From NCBI GenBank assembly GCA_964385635.1, contig CAYLPU010000006.1, positions 21,218 through 85,217 on the forward strand: 64,000 nucleotides of DNA, read 5' to 3'. A model generated the notes under the pieces. That model did no database searches. It saw only the letters and a list, made by a program, of their open reading frames with translations, and was not told where the DNA came from. The DNA is from CAYLPU01 sp964385635 (GTDB lineage Bacteria > Chloroflexota > Anaerolineae > B4-G1). Positions 8,921 through 17,156 of the stretch are shown here, piece by piece (positions within the stretch are counted from its first letter, which is position 1; each line of letters begins with the position of its first letter). The position numbers were made by a program, and so were the translations under genes.

Positions 8921-9209
8921 ACCAAACTTTTGAGGTAAGTGAGGGACAAGTCAAGCAAGTTTGGCCAGGTTCTCTCACATACCGGCTGCGTGGCATACTG
9001 TTTGAGCGCCTGAGCGTGTGGAGTATGAGGAACTGGAGTGCCCCCGCCGACGCGGCGGGATGAGGGCGACGCTCCACATTGAGCCGGAGTCGGCTGAGGC
9101 AGTGAAACGAAGGCTGATGGGTGTGACGCGACACGCCGCACTCGTCAGTACGCTTGCACGTCCGCCGGAGATTGCCATCCGCTCTGCATAAGAAAGCGAG
9201 TGAGAGGAC
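8921..9209 (+). other. gap with three consecutive hairpins; possible structured leader
   Basis: No gene is supported here. From about 9043 the + strand shows CCCGCC/GGCGGG, then AGCCG/CGGCT near 9082-9098, then GTGT/ACAC near 9120-9135, ending 70-80 bases before the DUF1847 start. The clustering suggests a folded 5' leader. I could not match it to the conserved boxes of known riboswitches from memory. Confidence 0.3.
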
Positions 9210-9851
9210 ATGGAACTGAGGTGCGCCGTTTGTCGCGTGCAAGCCTGTTGTGAAGAACCGGGCAGCAAACCCTATCCCTCTTTCTGCCCGATGTCCCAGG
9301 GGACGCAAGCCCTGGCCCAGGCCCGGGCTGTCTATGGCGACCAGGAGACGCGAGCCCTGGCCCAGGCTGCGGCGCGCACCGAGGCGGCGGGCTACTGCAA
9401 GGAGACCCGGGCTGAGGAGATCATGAGTTTCGCCCGGCGGCTGGCGATCAGGCGGCTGGGCATCGCCAGTTGTGTTGGACTCATCCGGGAAGCGAGGCTG
9501 TTGCAGGAGATCCTGGAGGCCAACGGCTTCGAGGTGTTCAGCGTGTGCTGCAAAATGGGATCGATCCCCAAAGAGGAGATCGGTCTGGCCGATGGGGAAA
9601 AGATTCGTCCCGGCCAATTTGAGGCGCTGTGCAATCCGGTAGGCCAGGCCCAGTTGCTCAACGAGGCCGGGACCGGGTTGAACATCGCTGTTGGGCTGTG
9701 CGTGGGACACGATAGCCTCTTCTTCCGGCATTCCGAGGCCCCGGCCACGGTGTTGGTGGCTAAGGACCGGGTGACGGGGCACAACCCCGCTGCCACCCTC
9801 TACACCAGCCATTCATACTACCGGCGGCTGCGGGGAGGCGGAGGGATATGA
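9210..9851 (+). CDS. DUF1847 cysteine-rich protein
   Basis: A 213-residue protein of the DUF1847 family, whose function is not established. It begins with a metal-binding-looking Cys cluster (Cys5, Cys8, Cys13, Cys14 and Cys26 in a CxxC...CC...CP arrangement). The middle has a beta-alpha region (RLGIASCVGLIREARLLQ), and the C-terminal half has CCKMGSIPKEE and CVGHDSLFF, adding conserved Cys and His. No signal peptide, so probably cytoplasmic. It lies between the binding protein and the permeases of the family-5 transporter, 102 bases before the first permease. Cys clusters and context would suit metal or redox sensing, but this is inference. Confidence 0.8.
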   Translation: MELRCAVCRVQACCEEPGSKPYPSFCPMSQGTQALAQARAVYGDQETRALAQAAARTEAAGYCKETRAEEIMSFARRLAIRRLGIASCVGLIREARLLQEILEANGFEVFSVCCKMGSIPKEEIGLADGEKIRPGQFEALCNPVGQAQLLNEAGTGLNIAVGLCVGHDSLFFRHSEAPATVLVAKDRVTGHNPAATLYTSHSYYRRLRGGGGI

Positions 9852-9953
9852 ATGGCGGTCGCTGGTTCAGCGGCAGATGCGGCGAGGAGAGGGAGAATAC
9901 CAGCGGCAGCAGAATAGGACAACGGGACGAACGATTACCCAAGGAGTTGATAA

Positions 9954-10928
9954 ATGAGTCGTTATATCATCCGCCGGCTGCTCCAGGCTATCCCCCTCTT
10001 GTTTCTGGTGAGTATCTGCGTTTTTGGCCTGATTCAACTTGTGCCAGGCGGCCCCATGGGTGTCTATGGGAAGAATCCTAACTTGACGCCTGAGGCCTTG
10101 GAGAACTTGCAGGCCAAGCTGGGACTGGATCAGCCTTTGCATATCCAGTACCTGCGATGGCTGGAGAAGGTTCTACATGGTGATTTCGGTCATTCCTACG
10201 ATACCAAACGGCCCGCTCTGGTAGAGATCGGTGACCGCTTACCTGCTACCCTGTATCTGATGACATTCACCTTTGTCGTCGTCTTGCTCATTTCCATACC
10301 TGTCGGCGTCTTGTCGGCGGTGAAACAGTATTCCGTTTTGGACGTGGTCATCACGGGCCTGTCCTTTGCCGGCCAGGCATTGCCCGTCTTCTGGATTGGA
10401 TTGGTCCTTATGCTGGTCTTTTACGCCTGGCTGAAAAATCCTGTCACTGGCAAAGGACTTCTCCCGGCCGCGGGGATGTATACTCTGGGACAGCCTTTTA
10501 GCATAGTCGATCGCATCAAACACTTGATCCTGCCAGCCACGTCCCTTGGCCTGGCGTGGGTGTCATGGTATTCTCGCTACTTGCGGTCCAGTATGTTGGA
10601 CATCATTCATGAGGACTATATTCGGACAGCACGTGCCAAGGGATTGAGCGAGAGGGTAGTCATCTATACACATGCCCTCAAGAATGCAGCCATCCCTCTC
10701 GTCACCATCATTGCCATGGACCTGCCCTTTCTTTTCAGCGGAGCCCTTTATACTGAGCAGATCTTCTCGTGGCCAGGTATGGGACGTCTGTTCTTTCGAG
10801 CTGCTGAGCGCCGCGACTACCCCATTCTCATGGCCGTGATCATGATCAGCGCGGTGCTGATCATCCTATCCAGCCTTTTGGCCGATATCCTGTACGCCTA
10901 CCTGGATCCACGGATTAGATATGAGTGA
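9954..10928 (+). CDS. ABC transporter permease, DppB/OppB type
   Basis: A 324-residue inner-membrane permease starting SRYIIRRLLQAIPLLFLVS, the standard DppB opening, with about six membrane helices. The ATPase-contact EAA loop reads 'YIRTARAKGLSERVVIYTHA', followed by LKNAAIPLVT. It forms the transmembrane channel with the next gene, overlapping it by 8 bases. No DppD/DppF-type ATPases are encoded in the window. Confidence 0.93.
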   Translation: MSRYIIRRLLQAIPLLFLVSICVFGLIQLVPGGPMGVYGKNPNLTPEALENLQAKLGLDQPLHIQYLRWLEKVLHGDFGHSYDTKRPALVEIGDRLPATLYLMTFTFVVVLLISIPVGVLSAVKQYSVLDVVITGLSFAGQALPVFWIGLVLMLVFYAWLKNPVTGKGLLPAAGMYTLGQPFSIVDRIKHLILPATSLGLAWVSWYSRYLRSSMLDIIHEDYIRTARAKGLSERVVIYTHALKNAAIPLVTIIAMDLPFLFSGALYTEQIFSWPGMGRLFFRAAERRDYPILMAVIMISAVLIILSSLLADILYAYLDPRIRYE

Positions 10929-11901
10929 AAAATCTAAGCAGGAGAACCGTATGAGCCGGTCGCCCACCGTCAAATCCATTGCAGGGGAAGAACACGGGCC
11001 ATTGAACAGGGTACGTCCTCCTGAGACCATGATAGGCATAATTTGGAGGCAGTTCAGACGTCACCCTCTGGCGATCGCCGGATCAAGCATATTGCTCGTC
11101 ATTGCGCTCATGTCCATCCTTGCGCCTCTGTGGCCCGACGGACCAGAGGCCCTCGATGTGACCAACAGATGGGAGCCGCCCTCGCTGGCCCATCCCATGG
11201 GCACCGACAGAATCGGCAGGGACATGATGGCCCGCATCCTTCACGGGGGACGCATCTCGTTGAGTGTGGGTATCCTGGCCATGCTCACAGCCATTTGTAT
11301 CGGTACAGTTATCGGCGGTACAGCCGGTTATTGCGGGGGAGTGGTAGACAACGCGCTCATGCGCTTCACCGATTTTTTCCTTTGCTTTCCAAGTTTATTC
11401 GTGCTGATCTTGCTCTCATCTCTGCTGCGACAAACCCAAATCCCTTTCTTACAGGGAGGGGTAGCAAGCATCGTGCTCGTTATCGGTGCAATGTCCTGGA
11501 TGTCCGTGGCTCGCGTGGTACGGGCTCTCTTTCTAAGCGTCAAACACGAGGAATTTATCGTGGCAGCACATGCCTATGGGGCGTCAGAACTGAGGATTAT
11601 GTTCCGTCACATCTTACCCAACTCCGTAGGCCCCATCATTGTCAATGGCACCATGGGGGTAGCCTGGGCCATTTTGACCGAATCGGGCCTGAGCTTTCTG
11701 GGCTATGGCGTCCAGCCCCCCGTCCCCAGTTGGGGCAATATCCTGACTGGCGCCCAGGAATTTATGAGCCTGCATCCCTGGGTGGCTATCTTTCCTGGCT
11801 TTATGATCTTCATCACGGTCATTTGCATTAATTTTATCGGCGACGCGCTGCGGGACGCCCTGGATCCGCGCAAGGTGGTGGGCTTGCAGCGGGGGCAGTG
11901 A
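10921..11901 (+). CDS. ABC transporter permease, DppC/OppC type
   Basis: A 326-residue partner permease. An N-terminal cytoplasmic stretch of about 40 residues leads into WRQFRRHPLAIAGSSILLV and then the family motif HPMGTDRIGRDMMARILHGG. The EAA loop reads 'EEFIVAAHAYGASELRIMFR'. ATG 10921 overlaps the previous gene; ATG 10951 is an alternative start. The stop falls at the edge of an inverted-repeat element (11901-12018). Without adjacent ATPases the transporter may borrow them from another locus. Confidence 0.92.
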   Translation: MSEKSKQENRMSRSPTVKSIAGEEHGPLNRVRPPETMIGIIWRQFRRHPLAIAGSSILLVIALMSILAPLWPDGPEALDVTNRWEPPSLAHPMGTDRIGRDMMARILHGGRISLSVGILAMLTAICIGTVIGGTAGYCGGVVDNALMRFTDFFLCFPSLFVLILLSSLLRQTQIPFLQGGVASIVLVIGAMSWMSVARVVRALFLSVKHEEFIVAAHAYGASELRIMFRHILPNSVGPIIVNGTMGVAWAILTESGLSFLGYGVQPPVPSWGNILTGAQEFMSLHPWVAIFPGFMIFITVICINFIGDALRDALDPRKVVGLQRGQ

Positions 11902-12018
11902 GCCAAACCCTTGCGAAGGTTTGTGAGCCGATTTCAGGCCAGAAGTGTCCTTGCCTGTCGAGAATCGTCCCATTGACAAGGCTATTCGCAACCTTCGCAA
12001 GGGTGGCTGAACGCTTAC
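11901..12018 (+). mobile_element. MITE-like inverted-repeat element, possible third member of the 153-bp family
   Basis: The left arm (11901-11921, AGCCAAACCCTTGCGAAGGTT) is nearly the reverse complement of 11990-12008. The right end continues GAACGCTTAC (12009-12018), identical to the right terminal repeat of the MITE at 32572-32724. The left terminal GTAAGCGTTC is not present and appears replaced by the end of the permease gene. It occupies most of the 144-base gap before the ferredoxin gene. Confidence 0.55.
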
Positions 12019-12045
12019 CCTATAACATCGAAGAAGGAGCTTTCC

Positions 12046-12489
12046 ATGAGAAGGATGTTGGTCGCAAACTATGATGTCTGCACCGGGTGTCGGATCTGTG
12101 AATTGACCTGCTCGTTCGAGAAGGAGGGGGCCTATAACCCGCGTTTCGCCCGGTTGCGCGTGGTTACTTCCAACGATGGGCTGTGGAGCGACGTCGTCGT
12201 CTGCGCCCAGTGTGAGAACCCGGCCTGCCTGCGCGTCTGCCCCTCCAATGCCATAGAGAGGGACGAAGAGGCGGGCATTGTCGTTGTAGATCCTGAGCGG
12301 TGCACAGCGTGCGGTCTGTGCGCTCAGTATTGCCATCGGCAGATCATCAAGCTCTACCCGAAGGACGAAGGGGGCAAAGCCTATAAATGTGACCTGTGTG
12401 GCGGCCGTGTTCCATGTGTGGAGGCTTGCCCCACAGGAGCACTGCACCTGGTGGAATTGGAGGAGAAAGTTGTGCTACGGGTACCATGA
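12046..12489 (+). CDS. four-cluster [4Fe-4S] ferredoxin, AOR electron acceptor
   Basis: A 147-residue iron-sulfur protein of the HycB/DmsB type. Four Cys groups are visible: CTGCRICELTC (from Cys12), CAQCENPACLRVCP, CTACGLCAQYC and CDLCGGRVPCVEACP, enough for four [4Fe-4S] clusters. It has no signal peptide and is cytoplasmic. Its last 20 bases overlap the start of the second AOR gene, so the two are translationally coupled and the protein is most likely the electron acceptor or relay for AOR. AAGGAGC lies 8 bases before ATG 12046. Confidence 0.93.
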   Translation: MRRMLVANYDVCTGCRICELTCSFEKEGAYNPRFARLRVVTSNDGLWSDVVVCAQCENPACLRVCPSNAIERDEEAGIVVVDPERCTACGLCAQYCHRQIIKLYPKDEGGKAYKCDLCGGRVPCVEACPTGALHLVELEEKVVLRVP

Positions 12490-14317
12490 ACGCTTCCTGC
12501 ATGTAGATCTGACGAGCGGTGAGATCGGCACTTTTCCCCCGAGCGAAGGCCTGATCAGGAGTTATGTTGGGGGACGGGGTTTTGCAGCCAAAATGATGTG
12601 GGACTTGGCTGCACCCAAGGTCGATCCCCTGGAGCCTGAAAACGTCTTCATGTTCCTCACAGGCCCACTGACTGGCCTGGGCGCGCCTTGCATGCGGTCT
12701 TTGATCGCGTTCAAGTCACCTCTCACACTCACCTACTGTGACAGCTATCACGGGGGGTTCATTGGGGCCGAGATCAAGTACGCCGGTTACGATGGCATCG
12801 TGATCTATGGGAGAGCCGATTCGCCAGTCTACCTCTACATCGAGGATGACAGAGTTGAGGTCCGTGACGCAGCCCACCTGTGGGGCCTGAACACCGAGCA
12901 GGTCTATCATGCGTTATATAAGGATATTGGCGGAAGTCGCTTTGAGATTGCCTGTATCGGTCCGGCAGGCGAGAACCTGGTGCGCTTTGCTATGCTGGAT
13001 TGCTCCTATCACCGTCAGTCGGGCCGGGGTGGTGGCGGAGCAGTGATGGGCTCCAAGAATCTCAAGGCGATCGTCGTGCGAGGGACACACCGGCTGCGCG
13101 TGGCCGAGCCAGAGCGCTTTCAGACAGCGGTGCGCCAGGCTTACGCCGATTTGGAGACAGCACCCGGCGCGCTGGATTTCCGGCGTTACGCCACGCTGAG
13201 CGGCATAGTGGATGACAGTGAGAAAGGCATTCTGCCCACCTTCAACTACCAGCAGGCCTCCTTCAAACATGCGGCCAATTTGCTGGGCCAGGTATACGAA
13301 GAACGCATCTGGCTGCGCAACGCAGCCTGCATGGGCTGTTCCATTGCCTGCAGCAAGATGGGTGCTATCAGGCGCGGCAAGCACAGGGGCACAATTTGTG
13401 ACAACGTCGAATTCGAGACGACGGGGACAATGGGTAGCAATCTGGGCTTCACCAAGGCGGAAGACCTGCAGTACGCATCCCACTTGTGCGATATCCTGGG
13501 CCTGGACACCATGTCTACTGGCGTCACCATCGCCTTTGCCACCGAAGCCTACAAGCGCGGTATCTTGTCCAGAGACGATCTGGACGGAATCGAACTGGAC
13601 TGGGGCGCGGCCGATGCCGTTCATACAATGATAAAAAAGATCGCGCACCGAGAGGGAATCGGTGATCTCCTGGCACAAGGGGTGAAGCGGGTCTCGGAGA
13701 GGTTGGGGGGAGAGGCCCTCAAGATTGCTATGCACACCAAGGGACTGGAGACCCCGGGCTACGAAACGCGCGGTATGCCCGGTCACGCCTTGGGTTATGC
13801 CACGGGCGACCGCGGTGGCGACCACGAGCGCAGCTACATGGTGCACTATGAGGCCCGTGGTGCGCTGTGGCAAGGCAGGCCAGTCGACTCCTTTGCCCGG
13901 GAGGGCAAGGCTGAGATCCAGATCTACACTCAAAATACCACGGCTGGCAACGACACACTGATCCTTTGCCACTTTGCCAACGAAGTGGGGATCGAGACCG
14001 CGATCGAGATGCTAAACGCGGCTACCGGCTCTAACTTGACGGAGGAGGATCTTTTTATTGTTGGGGAACGGGTGTGGAACATCACGCGCCTGTTCAACCT
14101 GCGCGAGGGCTTCACCCGCGCTGACGACGACTTGCCGGTGCGGGTGAAAGAGGAGCCCTTGCCCGATCCACGGGTGAAAGGGCAGCGCATCTCGCAGGAA
14201 GACCTGGACTACATGCTGGACGACTACTACCGCCTGCGCGGCTGGGATGAAAATGGCGTGCCCACAGAGGAAAAGCTGACCGCGTTGGGAATCACTGCGC
14301 GTTCAATCAGGGGGTAG
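12470..14317 (+). CDS. aldehyde:ferredoxin oxidoreductase (tungsten type), copy 2
   Basis: A 615-residue AOR from the proposed TTG start at 12470, with GGAGGAG at 12459-12465 inside the ferredoxin gene; no in-frame ATG aligns with the family N-terminus. Cluster ligands are Cys287, Cys290, Cys294 (ACMGCSIAC) and Cys340 (HLCDILGLDT), exactly the positions in copy 1. The two proteins align over their whole length but differ clearly in the substrate-side region around residues 225-275, so different aldehydes are likely. Coupled to the ferredoxin and followed 31 bases later by an SHMT-like gene. Confidence 0.93.
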   Translation: MCYGYHERFLHVDLTSGEIGTFPPSEGLIRSYVGGRGFAAKMMWDLAAPKVDPLEPENVFMFLTGPLTGLGAPCMRSLIAFKSPLTLTYCDSYHGGFIGAEIKYAGYDGIVIYGRADSPVYLYIEDDRVEVRDAAHLWGLNTEQVYHALYKDIGGSRFEIACIGPAGENLVRFAMLDCSYHRQSGRGGGGAVMGSKNLKAIVVRGTHRLRVAEPERFQTAVRQAYADLETAPGALDFRRYATLSGIVDDSEKGILPTFNYQQASFKHAANLLGQVYEERIWLRNAACMGCSIACSKMGAIRRGKHRGTICDNVEFETTGTMGSNLGFTKAEDLQYASHLCDILGLDTMSTGVTIAFATEAYKRGILSRDDLDGIELDWGAADAVHTMIKKIAHREGIGDLLAQGVKRVSERLGGEALKIAMHTKGLETPGYETRGMPGHALGYATGDRGGDHERSYMVHYEARGALWQGRPVDSFAREGKAEIQIYTQNTTAGNDTLILCHFANEVGIETAIEMLNAATGSNLTEEDLFIVGERVWNITRLFNLREGFTRADDDLPVRVKEEPLPDPRVKGQRISQEDLDYMLDDYYRLRGWDENGVPTEEKLTALGITARSIRG

Positions 14318-14348
14318 ACCCCCAGAGACTTACATGGAGGCATAGAAA

Positions 14349-15593
14349 ATGATCCCGGGCATTGGGAGAGAGAAGATAGAGCATCTGGTAAACGAGCACG
14401 AAAAGTGGCGCTCGGAGTGCGTCAACCTGATCGCTTCTGAGAATGTGCAGAGTCCCTGCGTCAAACGTTACCTGAACAGCGACCTGGTGCAGCGGTATGG
14501 TGACTACATAGGGCGTGACTTTACCGCGCGCAAGTACCAGGGTACGCAATGGGTAGAGCAGATCGAGGAGCTGGTCACTGACCTGGCGGCCGAACTCTAC
14601 GGAGCCAGGTACGCGGAACTGCGGACCATCTCAGGGCACCTGGCAGGCGCGGCCGTGATCATGGCACTGACTGAGCCCGGGGATGTCATCCTGGAGGTCA
14701 GTCGCGAGATCGGCAGCCACCGTATGGCGTACAAGCTGGGGCTGACGCCAGCCATGCCCCTGGATGTGCGTTTCCTGCCCTTCGATCCGTGGGCCTACAA
14801 CGTCGATGTGGCTCAGACCGTCGAGATGATTCAGAAGACCGAGCCGAGGATGGTGATCCTGGGTTCCAGCAATTTTCTGTTCCCGCATCCTGTGCGCGAA
14901 CTGGCCGAGGCCCTGCGGTCGTTCCCGGAGACGATACTGGTCTATGATGCCTCCCACGTCTTCGGGCTGATTGCTGGGGGACGGTTTCAAGACCCGATCG
15001 CAGAAGGCGCTCAGATTGTATTCGGGAGCACCCACAAGACCCTGCCGGGTCCCCAGGGGGGGCTTATCCTATCGAATAACCTGGAGTTTATGGAAAGGAT
15101 CGTGAAGGCCATCTACCCCGCTCTCATCACCAATCATCACCTCTTCCGGCTGCCAGCCCTGGGGATGGCACTGCTCGAGTTGAAGCATTGGGGCGCGGCT
15201 TATGCCAATCAGATCGTTACCAATGCCCGGCGGTTGGGCGCAGCCGTTCAGGCTAAGGGAGTGGAGGTGGTCTCGAAGAACGGTCACTTTACCGATTCAC
15301 ACACAATCTTGCTACGGGTGGCCCCCTTTGGGACCGCTCAACAGGCTGCCGCCCGGCTGGAGGAGGCCAATATCATTGTCACCGCCGCTCATCTGCCCGA
15401 GGCGTGGGGCACAGAGGGGGTGCGCATCGGTGTGCAGGAGATCACCCGGATGGGAGCCAAAGAGAGCGACATGGAATCTCTGGCCGAGTTGATTGTGAAT
15501 GTGATCATGGGGACAAGATCTCCTCAGGACAGCGTGCCTCTGGCGCGGGAATTCGCACGGCAGTTTCGAACGGTGCATTTCACTTGGCAGTAG
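14349..15593 (+). CDS. serine hydroxymethyltransferase-like PLP enzyme
   Basis: A 414-residue fold-type I PLP protein of the GlyA family length. Visible: SECVNLIASENVQSP (family N-terminal motif), the PLP lysine Lys230 in GSTHKTLPGPQGG, and 'EEANIIVTAAHLP' near the C-terminus. The family converts serine plus tetrahydrofolate to glycine plus methylene-THF, but relatives also cleave 3-hydroxy amino acids or threonine. The sequence diverges from housekeeping GlyA outside these motifs and lies in a catabolic cluster, so an aldolase role releasing an aldehyde for AOR is a reasonable alternative (inference). GGAGG is 8 bases before the ATG. Confidence 0.85.
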   Translation: MIPGIGREKIEHLVNEHEKWRSECVNLIASENVQSPCVKRYLNSDLVQRYGDYIGRDFTARKYQGTQWVEQIEELVTDLAAELYGARYAELRTISGHLAGAAVIMALTEPGDVILEVSREIGSHRMAYKLGLTPAMPLDVRFLPFDPWAYNVDVAQTVEMIQKTEPRMVILGSSNFLFPHPVRELAEALRSFPETILVYDASHVFGLIAGGRFQDPIAEGAQIVFGSTHKTLPGPQGGLILSNNLEFMERIVKAIYPALITNHHLFRLPALGMALLELKHWGAAYANQIVTNARRLGAAVQAKGVEVVSKNGHFTDSHTILLRVAPFGTAQQAAARLEEANIIVTAAHLPEAWGTEGVRIGVQEITRMGAKESDMESLAELIVNVIMGTRSPQDSVPLAREFARQFRTVHFTWQ

Positions 15594-15616
15594 GAATGAG
15601 GGGGGGGGAAGAATAG

Positions 15617-17128
15617 ATGGGCCAGGCCAGTGAGTACATACTGACTATTGACGTCGGGACGACGAACTGCAAGTGCGTGATCTTCACCGCAGATGGCATC
15701 ATCGCGGGACGAGCGAAAGCATCATACCCCGAACATTATCCACAGCCCGCCTGGGTGGAACAGAGGCCTGAGGACTGGTGGTCGGCAACTGTCGCCAGTG
15801 TACACGGGGCCTTGTCTGCCTCGGCAGTCGAAAGAGAGAAGATACTGGCTATCGGCGTAACGGGGCAGATGCACGGCATACTGGCTGTGGGTGGCGATGG
15901 CCAGGCTCTGACGCCCTGTCTTACCCTGCGCGACCGACGGGCCACAATCGAGACAAAGGAAATAGTTGACGTGTTGGGGTTAGAGCGGGTCTACGAAATC
16001 ACTGGTGCGCGTCTGGCCCCCTCGCTGCCTGTGGCCAAAATCCGTTGGATACGAAAGAACCAACCAGATCTGTACAGGCGGACACGCGCCTTTCTCCCGC
16101 CCAAGGACTACATCAGGCACTCATTGACCGGGAACATTGCCACGGAAGTAATTGATGCAGCAGGGATGCTGCTCTACGATGTGCACACTCGCATGTGGTC
16201 GTCGGAGATGGCCGAGGCAGCAGGGGTCTCGCTCGACAAGTTACCTCCTATCCGGTCTCCGTGGGACGTGGCCGGGGAGCTCCAGAAAGCAGCGGCCGAA
16301 CAACTAGGCCTGGTCGCCGGCACGCCAGTTGTCATCGGCGCCGGCGATGACATCGAGTTTCTGGGCCTTGGCATGGTGGAGGCAGGCGCATCATTGGAAC
16401 ACTTCGGCACCACAGGTTCTATCATGACTTGCGTCGATCGAGCGGTGGAGGATCCAGCGATGGTTGTGGAGCTATACCCCCATGTCGATCCATCGCTGTG
16501 GCTCGTGGGGGGCTCGGTCAACGCAGCCGGTGGGGCCATTGATTGGGCGCTTCGAGTGTTTTCCGGCGAAGGGTCGGACGACCTGGATACGATATTTAGT
16601 TGCCAGGGGAACCTATTGCCATTGCTGGATGATCCAGTGGTCTTTCTGCCCTATCTGGCCGGCGAACGCTGTCCCATCTGGAATCCAGCGGCCAAGGGTG
16701 GTTGGTTTGGACTGACCATAGCGCACGAACGGACCGACCTGCTGCGCGCGGTACTGGAAGGTGTGACATTTTCTCTCAGGCATGTGCTGGAGAAGATCGA
16801 AGCAATGACTGTCCCCGTGACCTCGCTCGCTGTCCAGAAACCGTCTGAAGACTCGCCGTTGCTAGCCTTACGGGCTAACATCTATGGTAAGCCGCTGAGA
16901 TTGCTGAACAACCCTGAGCCCACTTCGCTGGGGACAATGATCCTGGCCGGCATGGGCATTGGGCTCTTTGCCGACATGGCACAGGGAGTGGGGGTTACCC
17001 GCGTGCCCGAGCGTCTGATTAACCCAGACGAGCGGGCTTCCGCTCGTTATGAACAGCTCTACGCTCTATACAAGGAGGCCTCCTCTGTGTGTCGTCCCTT
17101 GTTCTCCCATTTTGATAGTCACCTATAG
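15617..17128 (+). CDS. FGGY-family carbohydrate kinase (xylulokinase-like), copy 1
   Basis: A 503-residue kinase of the FGGY family. The N-terminal phosphate loop is TIDVGTTNCKC (Asp12, Lys19) and the catalytic base is Asp244 in IGAGDDIEF. The YPQPAWVEQRPEDWW and VTGQMHG motifs are typical of xylulokinase-like members. The family phosphorylates sugars and polyols with ATP in the cytoplasm; the substrate cannot be fixed from sequence. In the ATP domain the usual Gly-Gly-Gly-Ala-type motif reads LAVQKPSEDSPLLA instead, a deviation worth noting. A long G run and GGAAG precede the start, 23 bases after the SHMT-like gene. Confidence 0.87.
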   Translation: MGQASEYILTIDVGTTNCKCVIFTADGIIAGRAKASYPEHYPQPAWVEQRPEDWWSATVASVHGALSASAVEREKILAIGVTGQMHGILAVGGDGQALTPCLTLRDRRATIETKEIVDVLGLERVYEITGARLAPSLPVAKIRWIRKNQPDLYRRTRAFLPPKDYIRHSLTGNIATEVIDAAGMLLYDVHTRMWSSEMAEAAGVSLDKLPPIRSPWDVAGELQKAAAEQLGLVAGTPVVIGAGDDIEFLGLGMVEAGASLEHFGTTGSIMTCVDRAVEDPAMVVELYPHVDPSLWLVGGSVNAAGGAIDWALRVFSGEGSDDLDTIFSCQGNLLPLLDDPVVFLPYLAGERCPIWNPAAKGGWFGLTIAHERTDLLRAVLEGVTFSLRHVLEKIEAMTVPVTSLAVQKPSEDSPLLALRANIYGKPLRLLNNPEPTSLGTMILAGMGIGLFADMAQGVGVTRVPERLINPDERASARYEQLYALYKEASSVCRPLFSHFDSHL

Positions 17129-17156
17129 TGAACTCTGAGAAATGGGGATTTGAATC

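Noticed and set aside
8921..9209. Known riboswitch class (cobalamin, SAM, SAH or Moco)
   Set aside because: I could not find the conserved boxes of these classes; only unclassified hairpins are supported.
12914..13972. 352-codon open frame on the - strand inside AOR copy 2
   Set aside because: The + strand encodes a full AOR with cluster cysteines; the antisense frame shows no motif or ribosome site.
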